A stretch of DNA of 5,795 nucleotides from Candidatus Dormiibacterota bacterium. Lineage in GTDB: Bacteria > Chloroflexota > Dormibacteria > Aeolococcales > Aeolococcaceae. The DNA lies in assembly GCA_003135255.1 (NCBI GenBank), contig PLAX01000012.1:1-5795 (forward strand), written 5' to 3'. The position numbers and the translations under genes are program-made. Positions within the stretch are counted from its first letter, which is position 1, and each line of letters starts with the position of its first letter. Positions 1-5,795 of the stretch are shown one piece after another. The notes beneath the pieces were generated by a model that searched no databases, was not told the DNA's origin, and worked only from the letters and a program-made list of their open reading frames with translations.

Positions 1-1
1 T

Positions 2-22
2 GGCCTCGTGGTGGCCAACTGC
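2..22 (+). other. Probable intein C-terminal splice junction within nrdJ (GLVVAN | C)
   Basis: The visible frame reads G-L-V-V-A-N and then the catalytic Cys of NrdJ. Class II reductases normally read N-P-C-S-E here, with Asn two residues before Cys as part of the active site. In this sequence that position is Ala and the Asn directly abuts the Cys. Hydrophobic residues, a variable residue, a terminal Asn and then a Cys nucleophile is the canonical intein C-terminal block (block G). The usual penultimate His is Ala, as in the Synechocystis DnaE intein, which ends in A-A-N before Cys. Ribonucleotide reductases are common intein hosts. If correct, base 19 is the last intein base and base 20 the first of the C-extein. 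Only six residues are visible, so this is an inference; a divergent or misassembled NrdJ is the alternative. Confidence 0.72.
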
Positions 23-1684
23 AGCGAATACATGTTTCTCGACGACTCGGCGTGCAATCTCGCGTCCATCAACGTGCTCCGCTTCCTCAACGAGGACGGC
101 AGCTTCGCCATCGACGACTACCGCCACGCGGTCCAGATGACCATCACCGCCCAGGAGATCGTCGTCAGCCCCGCCAGCTATCCTACCGAGAAGATCGGAA
201 AGAACAGCGAGGCCTTCCGGCCGCTCGGGCTCGGCTACGCCAACCTCGGCGCCCTGCTGATGGCCAAGGGCATCCCCTACGACTCCCCGAAGGGCCGCGA
301 TCTCGCCGCCTGCCTCACCGCCATCCTCACCGGCGAGGGGTACGCCCAGTCGGCCCGGATCGCCCGCGAGGTGGGCTCCTTTGACGGCTACGCGGTCAAC
401 CGCCAGCCGATGCTCCGGGTCATGGCCAAGCATCGCGAGGCCGCCTACGCAATCCCCTCCTCCACCGTCGACGCCGACCTGCTCGCGGCCGCCCGGGCCA
501 CCTGGGACGAGGCTCACGAGCTGGGCGCGCGCCACGGCTACCGCAACGCCCAGATCTCTGTCATCGCGCCGACCGGCACGATCAGCTTCATGCTCGACTG
601 CGATACCACCGGTGTCGAGCCGGACATCGCCCTGGTCAAGTACAAGAAGCTGGTCGGCGGCGGCATGCTCAAGATCGTCAACAACACCGTGCCGGCCGCG
701 CTCAAGCAGCTCGGCTACGGCGAGGGCGAGGTCGCCGACATCGTGGCGTTCATCGACGCCAACGACACCATCGAGGACGCACCCAAGCTGCGTGACGACG
801 ACCTCCCGGTCTTCGACTGCGCCTTCACCCCGCGTAATGGCAAGCGGTCGATCGCATGGCAGGGCCACGTCCGGATGATGGCGGCCGTCCAGCCGTTCGT
901 CTCGGGAGCGATCTCGAAGACCGTCAACATGCCCAACGACTCCACCGTCGAGGACGTCGAGAAGGCGTACATCGACGGCTGGAGGATGGGCCTCAAGGCG
1001 CTCGCCATCTACCGCGACGGGAGCAAGCGGTCCCAGCCACTGGCGACCTCGATGGACAAGACGACCGGCGAGAAGGTGCGCATCGTCGAGCGTCCGCTGC
1101 GCCGCAAGCTGCCCGCCGAGCGCCAGGCGCTGACCCACCGCTTCGAGATCGGCGGCCACGAGGGCTACATCACGGTCGGCCTCTACGAGGACGGCACCCC
1201 GGGTGAGATCTTCGTGAAGATGGCCAAGGAGGGGTCGACGGTCTCGGGGCTCACCGACTCCTTCGCGATCGCGGTCAGCTTCGCGCTCCAGTACGGGGTC
1301 CCCCTCGACTTCCTGGTCAACAAGTTTGCCCACATGCGCTTCGAACCGCAGGGCTTCACCCGCAACCCGGAGATCCCGATCGCCAAGTCGATCGTCGACT
1401 ACATCTTCCGGTGGCTGGGCTCCCGGTTCCTGAGCGCGGAGAAGCAGACCGAGATCGGCATCATCCGCCGCGATGCCGAGGAGACGGAGACCACCCCCGC
1501 GGTCGAGGGCCCGGCCAACGCCGCCCAGGTGCTCATGTCGCTCGGCCTCGAGCCGATCTCACCGACCAGCACCTTCCAGAACCAGGCCGACGCGCCCTCG
1601 TGCAGCGAGTGCGGCTCGCTGATGGTCCGCTCCGGCTCCTGCTACAAGTGCCACAACTGCGGAGCCACCTCCGGCTGCAGCTGA
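2..1684 (+). CDS. nrdJ: Class II (adenosylcobalamin-dependent) ribonucleoside-diphosphate reductase NrdJ, C-terminal part, 5' truncated by window edge
   Basis: The enzyme reduces ribonucleotides to deoxyribonucleotides in the cytoplasm, using a thiyl radical made with adenosylcobalamin. Seen: CSEYMFLDDSACNLAS at the left edge. The first Cys (bases 20-22) is the thiyl-radical residue and the second (53-55), 11 residues later, is one of the redox pair; this spacing matches what I recall for Thermotoga NrdJ (C322/C333). The barrel loop PTGTIS lies at 569-586, followed by FMLDCDTTGVEPDIALVKYK, typical of the class II family. A TSCPD-like domain (about 1103-1417, with ITVGLYEDGTPGEIFVKMAK) and a C-terminal cysteine cluster (1601-1678, CxxC, CxxCxxC, then SGC), probably zinc-binding and/or a redox shuttle, complete the protein. 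The frame is open to base 2, so the true start, the N-terminal domains and the other redox Cys lie upstream. The first six residues appear to be intein, not NrdJ (separate entry). It converges on the DUF1349 gene 49 bases away; no clear terminator lies between. Confidence 0.96.
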   Translation, partial: GLVVANCSEYMFLDDSACNLASINVLRFLNEDGSFAIDDYRHAVQMTITAQEIVVSPASYPTEKIGKNSEAFRPLGLGYANLGALLMAKGIPYDSPKGRDLAACLTAILTGEGYAQSARIAREVGSFDGYAVNRQPMLRVMAKHREAAYAIPSSTVDADLLAAARATWDEAHELGARHGYRNAQISVIAPTGTISFMLDCDTTGVEPDIALVKYKKLVGGGMLKIVNNTVPAALKQLGYGEGEVADIVAFIDANDTIEDAPKLRDDDLPVFDCAFTPRNGKRSIAWQGHVRMMAAVQPFVSGAISKTVNMPNDSTVEDVEKAYIDGWRMGLKALAIYRDGSKRSQPLATSMDKTTGEKVRIVERPLRRKLPAERQALTHRFEIGGHEGYITVGLYEDGTPGEIFVKMAKEGSTVSGLTDSFAIAVSFALQYGVPLDFLVNKFAHMRFEPQGFTRNPEIPIAKSIVDYIFRWLGSRFLSAEKQTEIGIIRRDAEETETTPAVEGPANAAQVLMSLGLEPISPTSTFQNQADAPSCSECGSLMVRSGSCYKCHNCGATSGCS

Positions 1685-1733
1685 TGCCCTTCGCGCAGGG
1701 ATCGGTCGTCTGCTCGTACTAACAGGGGCTGAA

Positions 1734-2360
1734 TCACGAGCCGTCCCGCAGCTCGCCCAGGCGCTCCCGGGTGAAGTGGATGTCCTCGAAGCTGACGACG
1801 CAGCCGTCACCGGTCGGTGACTGCGCCTCGAAGCCGATGGAAGCGGGCGTGGACGTGTCGTCGATGGTGAAGAAGCGGATCATCCGCCATCTCCTGCCGT
1901 CGAGGGAGGCGTGGTAGGCGAAGGCGTGATCCATGCGGGAGACGCGCAGCCACACCGTCCGGCCGTCGACAGCGAAGGCGTTGGCGTCATCTGAGACGCC
2001 GCGGGCGACCACGGAAACGATCATGGGTTCACCGTCGGGGGAGTACTCGAAGCAGAGCTTGCCCCAGTGACGGTCGTCGATCCACAGGAGCAGCACGCCG
2101 GCGTCGTAGGTGGAGGCGAACTCGGCGGTGACGCGTGCGCTGAGCTGGAAGTCACCATCCGGGGGGACGCCGAGCAGGGTCGCGGCGTTGAGCATGGACT
2201 CGGCGTTGAGCTGGGTGTCCGCTCCCGGGTCGATGAAGATGTCGCTGTGGGCGTCCGCTCTGGCCGTCACCGTGGCGGTGGCCTCGTCGATTGTCCACAC
2301 CTCGCCGGATGACGGCGAGAGGGTGAAGGGCAGTCCCGGCACCTCCCAGGCAATGGTCAT
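1734..2360 (-). CDS. DUF1349 family protein (concanavalin A-like fold), 208 aa
   Basis: Biochemical role unknown; the family is predicted to adopt a concanavalin/glucanase-like beta-sandwich, which often binds carbohydrate, but I see no catalytic motif. Seen: a full-length family pattern. It has an N-terminal WEVPGLPFTLSP segment and a D-x-F-I-D-P motif at residues 40-45. The core at residues 86-128 contains DAGVLLLWIDDRHWGKLCFEY and then a VVARGVSDDAN stretch. The later strands carry WLRVSR (137-142), a SLDGRRWRMIRFF segment (152-164) and GFEAQSPTGDGCVVSFEDIHF (176-196). There is no signal peptide or membrane segment, so it is probably cytoplasmic. The start at 2360 is chosen because a GGAGGG sits six bases upstream and the family homology begins there; a GTG at 2438 has neither. 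It follows the glycosyltransferase gene on the same strand after 80 bases. Confidence 0.87.
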   Translation of the reverse strand: MTIAWEVPGLPFTLSPSSGEVWTIDEATATVTARADAHSDIFIDPGADTQLNAESMLNAATLLGVPPDGDFQLSARVTAEFASTYDAGVLLLWIDDRHWGKLCFEYSPDGEPMIVSVVARGVSDDANAFAVDGRTVWLRVSRMDHAFAYHASLDGRRWRMIRFFTIDDTSTPASIGFEAQSPTGDGCVVSFEDIHFTRERLGELRDGS

Positions 2361-2366
2361 CTCGTG

Positions 2367-2372
2367 CCCTCC
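2367..2372 (-). promoter_or_regulatory. Ribosome binding site for the DUF1349 gene
   Basis: The minus strand reads GGAGGG, six bases before the ATG at 2360. It is the only strong Shine-Dalgarno match ahead of a start in this window, and it decides between the ATG at 2360 and the upstream in-frame GTG at 2438. Confidence 0.8.
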
Positions 2373-2440
2373 AGTGGTCTGATCGTTGGAGTGCGTCGTC
2401 GTGGCGAAGACGTTGTGATCAGATGGTACGGGTCGCACTA

Positions 2441-4047
2441 TCAGGAGGAAGGGGTCGGCGGGAGGATCTCGAAGATCTCCCCATCACTGGTGGTCTGGTA
2501 GGGCACCAGGTGAAGGGCGGCCTGCAGCTGCCCGGTGCTGGGCAGGTACCACCTGGCATCGCCGTTCCAGAGCACCAGCCAGCCCCCACCCTGCCGGCTC
2601 ACCACGGTCTCGATCTGATCCATTTCGGCACCGTAGCCGGCATTGCGAAGCCCCGACTTGGCGATGACCAACCTGGGCTCGGCGATGGTGCCACGCCTAT
2701 CGCGGAACCACACGAAATCGGGGGCGTTGGTCACCACGAGGGGGCCCGCCGGCAGACGATTCAGGGCCGCGAGAGTCGGCGATCGGTCCCAGGATGGGGA
2801 CGTGTACCCGAAACCGGCGCTCAGCGTGGGGATTGTCTGGAGGCACCAGGACGCCGATATCGCGCCCAGCGCCAGCATTGGCACCCCCACACCGAGCTGG
2901 AGACGCGGACGCCACCCGGCGGACCAGCGCCCCAGCTGCACGGCGACGAGGACCACGGAGAGCGCGTAGATGGGCGATAGGGTCCGGTAGTCCACGGAGA
3001 GCGAGACGTCGAAGAGGAATGCGGTTGCCACAAGCACCGCGACATAAGCCCCGATGGCGCTGCCGATGAGCGGTGAGCTCCGGTCAGATCCCCACCGGGT
3101 GCGCCGGCCTCTCAGCGTGATCGACGCGAGGGCTGCAGCGACGAGCGTTGCCAGGATGGCGCCACGCAGCCATGGCACAGGGGAGAGGTAGTCGAACATC
3201 GTCTCGATCGCGGACGTCAGCATCGCCGCCGATGGGGGATGCCACCCCGCTGATCGCGAGAAGCCGCTCGATTGGAGAAAGTCGTGAGCCGACCATGCGG
3301 CCACGGGCAGGAGGGCGACGGCGGTCCAGCCCACTCCCAGCAGCGCCCGTCGCGGTCGTGACCCGGACATCAAGACGGCGACCAAGCCCACCGGGACGAG
3401 CGCGATCGCCGCGTAGCGGTCCATGATCGCCGCGCTCGCCACCAGCGCAGCGGCCAGCAGCAGCAGAGATCGAGGCGCCCGCACGTACTCCGCGAGTAGC
3501 AGGACGCAGCCCAGGACGAGCACCGTTCCCATGCATCGCTCCAGACCATGGAGCTGACCAGGATCAGGTTGGGACTGAACAGTGTCGCCAGGGAGGCAGC
3601 GGCCGCCCACAGCCATGACCTCGACATCCGCCAGACCAGAAGCCCGGTGAGCGCGACGATCAGGGCGAACGCCAGAGCGTTGAGCAGGCGCGTGACATCG
3701 AGGCCGCCTCGCCCTGACACCATCGAGCCGAGAGCGATCATCGACGGGAAGAGAGGGGGGAAGTTGGTGAGCGGCTCGGACTGCCGACCGACGACGTCGA
3801 CCGGCGGTGGCTCGTTGTAAGAAGCGTAGGGAAGGGTGACCCCATCACCACGGACAATCGACTGGGCTGCCGCGAGGTAGTCGACGGAGTCACGGCTGAC
3901 GCCATCTCCGCCACGGGTTGCCTGCCAGACCTCGAGAAAGGCAACGGCCGCAGCCAGGACAAGGAGGGCCGCGATCAGGGCTCGACCACGGTGGTGCCGG
4001 AGCCACGACTCCGCCCTCTTCCGAATGGGGCTCCGACTGCTGTCCAT
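2441..4047 (-). pseudogene. Polytopic membrane glycosyltransferase, GT-C / family 39 (ArnT-like), interrupted by a frameshift
   Basis: Such enzymes move sugars from polyprenyl-phosphate donors to lipids, glycans or proteins at the outer face of the membrane; the substrate here is unknown. The gene lies in two frames: 4047 to about 3532 (172 residues) and 3532 to 2441 (363 residues), together about 535 aa, normal for the family. Part one: basic N-terminus, TM1 (residues 22-41), a periplasmic loop with RDSVDYLAAAQSIVRGDG whose Asp residues fit the GT-C catalytic loop, NFPPLFP (94-100), then helices near 121-139 and 144-167 ending SSMVWSDA. Part two continues with MGTVLVLGCVLLLAEYV, a DRYAAIALVPVG helix, several further hydrophobic helices, DYRTLSP and a soluble tail with NAPDFVWFRDRRG. 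The joined product matches family architecture, where W-S-E-P is usually followed by a hydrophobic helix. The ATG at 4047 is the best start before TM1 but lacks a clear Shine-Dalgarno. It is either a true pseudogene or a one-base sequencing error. The family call is by pattern recognition. Confidence 0.8.
3530..3534 (-). other. Frameshift site in the glycosyltransferase gene
   Basis: On the minus strand the upstream frame reads ...V-W-S-D-A with the Ala codon at 3534-3532. The downstream frame reads M-G-T-V-L-V-L-G starting at 3532-3530. The two codons share base 3532, so restoring one base here would give a continuous transmembrane protein. Beyond this point the upstream frame becomes an Arg/Cys/Trp/Ser-rich sequence unlike a membrane protein until it stops near 3370. 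The downstream frame before this point is likewise non-hydrophobic. Both frames stay open across about 3370-3616, so the exact base is inferred from hydrophobicity and family pattern. No slippery heptamer is visible in the right phase. Confidence 0.75.
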
Positions 4048-4125
4048 GACTGATCGCGCAGAAGATGCTCGCAAACGGCAGAGGCGGGGGCGAGGGGATG
4101 GCCGGATCGGCGCCTCGGCGCTGGC

Positions 4126-4131
4126 TACACT
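4126..4131 (+). promoter_or_regulatory. Candidate -10 element (TACACT) for the menC-like gene
   Basis: TACACT fits the TAnnnT pattern of housekeeping -10 elements and ends 10 bases before the ATG at 4142. No Shine-Dalgarno sequence precedes that ATG, so the transcript would be leaderless or have a leader of only a few bases, as is common in high-GC Gram-positive lineages. No convincing -35 is seen. The surrounding 94-base divergent region (4048-4141) must also serve the glycosyltransferase gene on the other strand. In it the minus strand carries TAGTGT at 4133-4128, overlapping this hexamer. Confidence 0.4.
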
Positions 4132-4141
4132 AGCCGCCGAC

Positions 4142-5311
4142 ATGACCCTGCCCGCGACCCCCGCCTCGCGCCCACGGGGAGCGGCGAAGCCGGGTACCGG
4201 ACCACGCGTCGAGGCCGTGGAGCTGGTGCGGATCGCCATCCCCCTGGTGGCGCCCTTCCGCACCTCGTTCGGCGTCCAGACGGACCGTGACGTCCTCCTG
4301 GTCCACCTCCTCGGCGAAGCCGGGGAGGGTTGGGGCGAGTGCGTCGCCATGGGCGAGCCCGGGTACTCGTCCGAGTACACCGAGGCGGCCGAGCAGCTGA
4401 TCGGGCAGCGCCTCCTGCCCCGGCTGCTGGCCCGCGAGCGGGTCACCGCCGCCGAGCTGGGGGACCTGCTCGCGTCTGTCCGGGGGCACCGGATGGCCAA
4501 GGCGGCCCTGGAGATGGCCTGGCTGGACCTCGAGCTGCGGGTGGCGGGCAGGTCACTGGCGGAGTACCTGGGAGCGGTGCGCACCGAGGTGGACTGCGGC
4601 GTCTCGGTGGGCATCACCGACACCACCGAGGAGCTGCTCGAGACGGTGGCCGGCTACGTGGACGAGGGGTACCGCCGCATCAAGCTCAAGATCGAGCCCG
4701 GCCTCGACATCGACCGGGTGCGGGCGGTGCGGGAACGGTTCGGGCCCGAGATGCTGCTCCAGGTCGACGCCAACGCGGCGTACACCCTAGAGGACGCGGA
4801 GCACCTCGCCCGTCTCGATGAATTCGACCTGGTGCTGATCGAGCAGCCCCTGCCGGAGGAGCAGCTTCTGGGTCATGCCAAGCTGGCGCGACGATTGCTG
4901 ACGCCGATCTGCCTCGACGAGTCGATCCTCTCGGCGACGGTCGCCGCGGAGGCGATCGAGATGGGGGCGTGCAGCATCGTCAACATCAAGCCAGGTCGGG
5001 TCGGCGGCTACCTGGAGGCGAAGCGCATCCACGACGTCTGCGCAGCGCTCGAGGTCCCCGTCTGGTGCGGCGGCATGCTCGAGACCGGGATCGGCAGGGC
5101 CGCCAACCTGGCCCTGGCGGCGCTGCCCGATTTCACCCTTCCCGGCGACACCTCGGCGTCCGGCCGCTACTTCCACGAGGACATCACCGCGCCCTTTGTT
5201 CTGCACGACGGCCGGCTGCGGGTGCCCACGGGGCCGGGGCTGGGTGTCGAGGTGCGGCGGGACGTCATCGACCGCCTGACCACCCGGCGCTCGGTGGTGC
5301 GACCGGGATGA
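4142..5311 (+). CDS. menC: Enolase-superfamily enzyme: o-succinylbenzoate synthase / N-succinylamino acid racemase (MenC type 2, NSAR/OSBS group), 389 aa
   Basis: OSBS makes o-succinylbenzoate for menaquinone; close relatives racemise N-succinylamino acids, and many do both. Seen: the enolase N-terminal capping domain (about residues 23-145, with VELVRIAIPLVAPFRTSFG), then a TIM barrel. Catalytic residues are intact: KxK K181/K183 (KLKIEPG), metal ligands D209 (QVDANAAY), E234 (IEQPL) and D259 (CLDES), and opposing Lys K283 (NIKPGRVGG). These sit exactly 20 residues beyond the positions I recall for Amycolatopsis NSAR (K163, D189, E214, D239, K263). R286 then matches its R266, a second-shell residue linked to racemase activity. 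The C-terminus has EDITAPFVLHDGRLRVPTGPGLGVEV, typical of this subgroup. The start at 4142 gives a 22-residue Pro/Ala-rich lead before homology; in-frame ATGs at 4025 and 4046 would overlap the divergent gene. The stop overlaps the next gene's ATG. Family confidence is high; OSBS versus NSAR is not settled by sequence, and no other men genes are visible. Confidence 0.93.
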   Translation: MTLPATPASRPRGAAKPGTGPRVEAVELVRIAIPLVAPFRTSFGVQTDRDVLLVHLLGEAGEGWGECVAMGEPGYSSEYTEAAEQLIGQRLLPRLLARERVTAAELGDLLASVRGHRMAKAALEMAWLDLELRVAGRSLAEYLGAVRTEVDCGVSVGITDTTEELLETVAGYVDEGYRRIKLKIEPGLDIDRVRAVRERFGPEMLLQVDANAAYTLEDAEHLARLDEFDLVLIEQPLPEEQLLGHAKLARRLLTPICLDESILSATVAAEAIEMGACSIVNIKPGRVGGYLEAKRIHDVCAALEVPVWCGGMLETGIGRAANLALAALPDFTLPGDTSASGRYFHEDITAPFVLHDGRLRVPTGPGLGVEVRRDVIDRLTTRRSVVRPG

Positions 5312-5795
5312 CGGAGCCGGAGACGGGAGCAGCCAACCTGGCGCTCTCGGCGGCGATGCGTGCCGGCGTGACCGTCGATGAAATTCACGAGATCGACGAG
5401 CTCGTCGAGCTCAACCGGGTCATCGACGCCGTCTGGCACCGGGAGGGCGACGCCGTCGCCATGGAGATGCTTCGGGCGCTGGCCCACAGCGGCAACTGCA
5501 TCCTGGCCGCACGGTCGGGGACCGAGATGGTGGGTGCCACCGTCTCCTTCCGGGGCATCCACGAGGGTCGGCCCACCCTCCACTCACACATCACCGGGAT
5601 CGTCCCCGGCTCCCAGCTGCGCGGGGTCGGTCTGGCCCTCAAGCTCCGGCAGCGCGCCTGGGCCCTGGCCAACGGGATCGAATCGGTGACCTGGACCTTC
5701 GATCCGCTGGTCGCCCGCAACGCCCACTTCAACCTGACCAAGCTCGGAGCCGAGGCCGGCGAGTACCTGGTCGACTTCTACGGCACGCTCCACGA
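5308..5795 (+). CDS. GNAT superfamily acyltransferase-like protein (COG3375-like), 3' truncated by window edge
   Basis: GNAT enzymes transfer acyl groups from acyl-CoA. The 162 visible residues begin MTEPETGAANLALSAAMRAG and are open to the window end. After a variable N-terminus, residues about 25-45 (EIHEIDELVELNRVIDAVW) fit the first helix. A GATVSFRG strand follows near residue 75. Then comes HSHITGIVPGSQLRGVGLAL (about 88-107), the acyl-CoA binding strand and pyrophosphate loop, with Q/R-x-x-G-x-G/A degenerated to QLRGVGLA. The signature TWTFDPLVARNAHFNLTKLG follows (about 125-144), characteristic as I recall of the COG3375 group. The ATG at 5308 overlaps the preceding TGA at 5309-5311 (ATGA), implying translational coupling; no good Shine-Dalgarno precedes it. 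Coupling to an NSAR-type enzyme suggests N-succinyltransferase activity, by analogy with the Geobacillus kaustophilus D-to-L amino acid pathway. This is inference, and acceptor and donor are unproven. Confidence 0.88.
   Translation, partial: MTEPETGAANLALSAAMRAGVTVDEIHEIDELVELNRVIDAVWHREGDAVAMEMLRALAHSGNCILAARSGTEMVGATVSFRGIHEGRPTLHSHITGIVPGSQLRGVGLALKLRQRAWALANGIESVTWTFDPLVARNAHFNLTKLGAEAGEYLVDFYGTLH

Noticed and set aside
381..878. Plus-strand Ser/Pro/Arg-rich frame overlapping nrdJ
   Set aside because: It is a +1-type shadow of a strongly conserved gene in GC-rich DNA, with low-complexity composition and no domain pattern. The same applies to the other long overlapping frames opposite nrdJ, the menC-like gene and the GNAT gene.
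1687..1700. Small hairpin (CCCT, six-base loop, AGGG) after nrdJ as a terminator
   Set aside because: The stem has only four base pairs and no T tract on either strand. It is too weak to call a terminator between the convergent genes.
2361..2438. In-frame GTG at 2438 as an alternative start for the DUF1349 protein
   Set aside because: No Shine-Dalgarno precedes it, and the added 26 residues do not resemble the family. The ATG at 2360 has an ideal GGAGGG six bases upstream.
2460..2481. Inverted repeat (about 9 bp with one bulge, 3-base loop) near the end of the glycosyltransferase gene
   Set aside because: It lies inside codons for a repeated Glu-Ile-Phe-Glu-Ile stretch, which explains the symmetry. 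No T tract follows, so chance is the simpler explanation.
3530..3540. Programmed -1 ribosomal frameshifting in the glycosyltransferase
   Set aside because: No X-XXY-YYZ slippery heptamer is in phase at the junction, and the zero frame does not stop soon after it. A one-base loss or sequencing error is simpler.
4025..4141. In-frame upstream starts (4025, 4046) that would extend the menC-like protein
   Set aside because: The extension is Arg-rich, overlaps the divergent gene's start and lies outside family homology. It would also place the promoter-like sequence inside the coding region.
4048..4626. Long minus-strand open frame extending the glycosyltransferase N-terminus by 193 residues
   Set aside because: It is antisense to the menC-like gene. 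Its translation is Ser/Arg/Pro-rich with no membrane or domain pattern. Family homology begins just before TM1, after the ATG at 4047.

Overview
This is a GC-rich bacterial window with strongly G/C-biased third codon positions in its real genes. A B12-dependent ribonucleotide reductase, an actinobacterial-style MenC/NSAR-type enolase-superfamily enzyme and a -10-like motif just upstream of a start with no Shine-Dalgarno sequence suggest a high-GC soil-type lineage (Actinobacteria, Chloroflexota or a relative). Nothing here fixes the taxon. There are no RNA genes, CRISPR arrays or insertion sequences.

Layout: (1) bases 2-1684, plus strand: the C-terminal part of class II ribonucleotide reductase NrdJ, cut by the left edge. 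The first six visible codons (GLVVAN) do not look like NrdJ. They look like the last residues of an intein spliced out immediately before the catalytic cysteine. (2) 1734-2360, minus: a DUF1349 protein with a predicted concanavalin-like fold, meeting nrdJ tail to tail. (3) 2441-4047, minus: a polytopic GT-C (family 39/ArnT-like) membrane glycosyltransferase, split into two frames by an apparent one-base loss near 3532. (4) 4048-4141: a short divergent intergenic region with a candidate -10 motif. (5) 4142-5311, plus: an enolase-superfamily enzyme of the o-succinylbenzoate synthase / N-succinylamino acid racemase group. (6) 5308 to the right edge, plus: a GNAT-type acyltransferase-like protein whose ATG overlaps the preceding stop codon.

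The last two genes form a clear translationally coupled pair. Such a pairing fits the known pathway that inverts D-amino acids through N-succinyl intermediates at least as well as menaquinone synthesis. The glycosyltransferase and DUF1349 genes share a strand with an 80-base gap and may be co-transcribed. The most interesting points are the intein junction at the left edge, the frameshift in the glycosyltransferase, and the racemase/acyltransferase pair.
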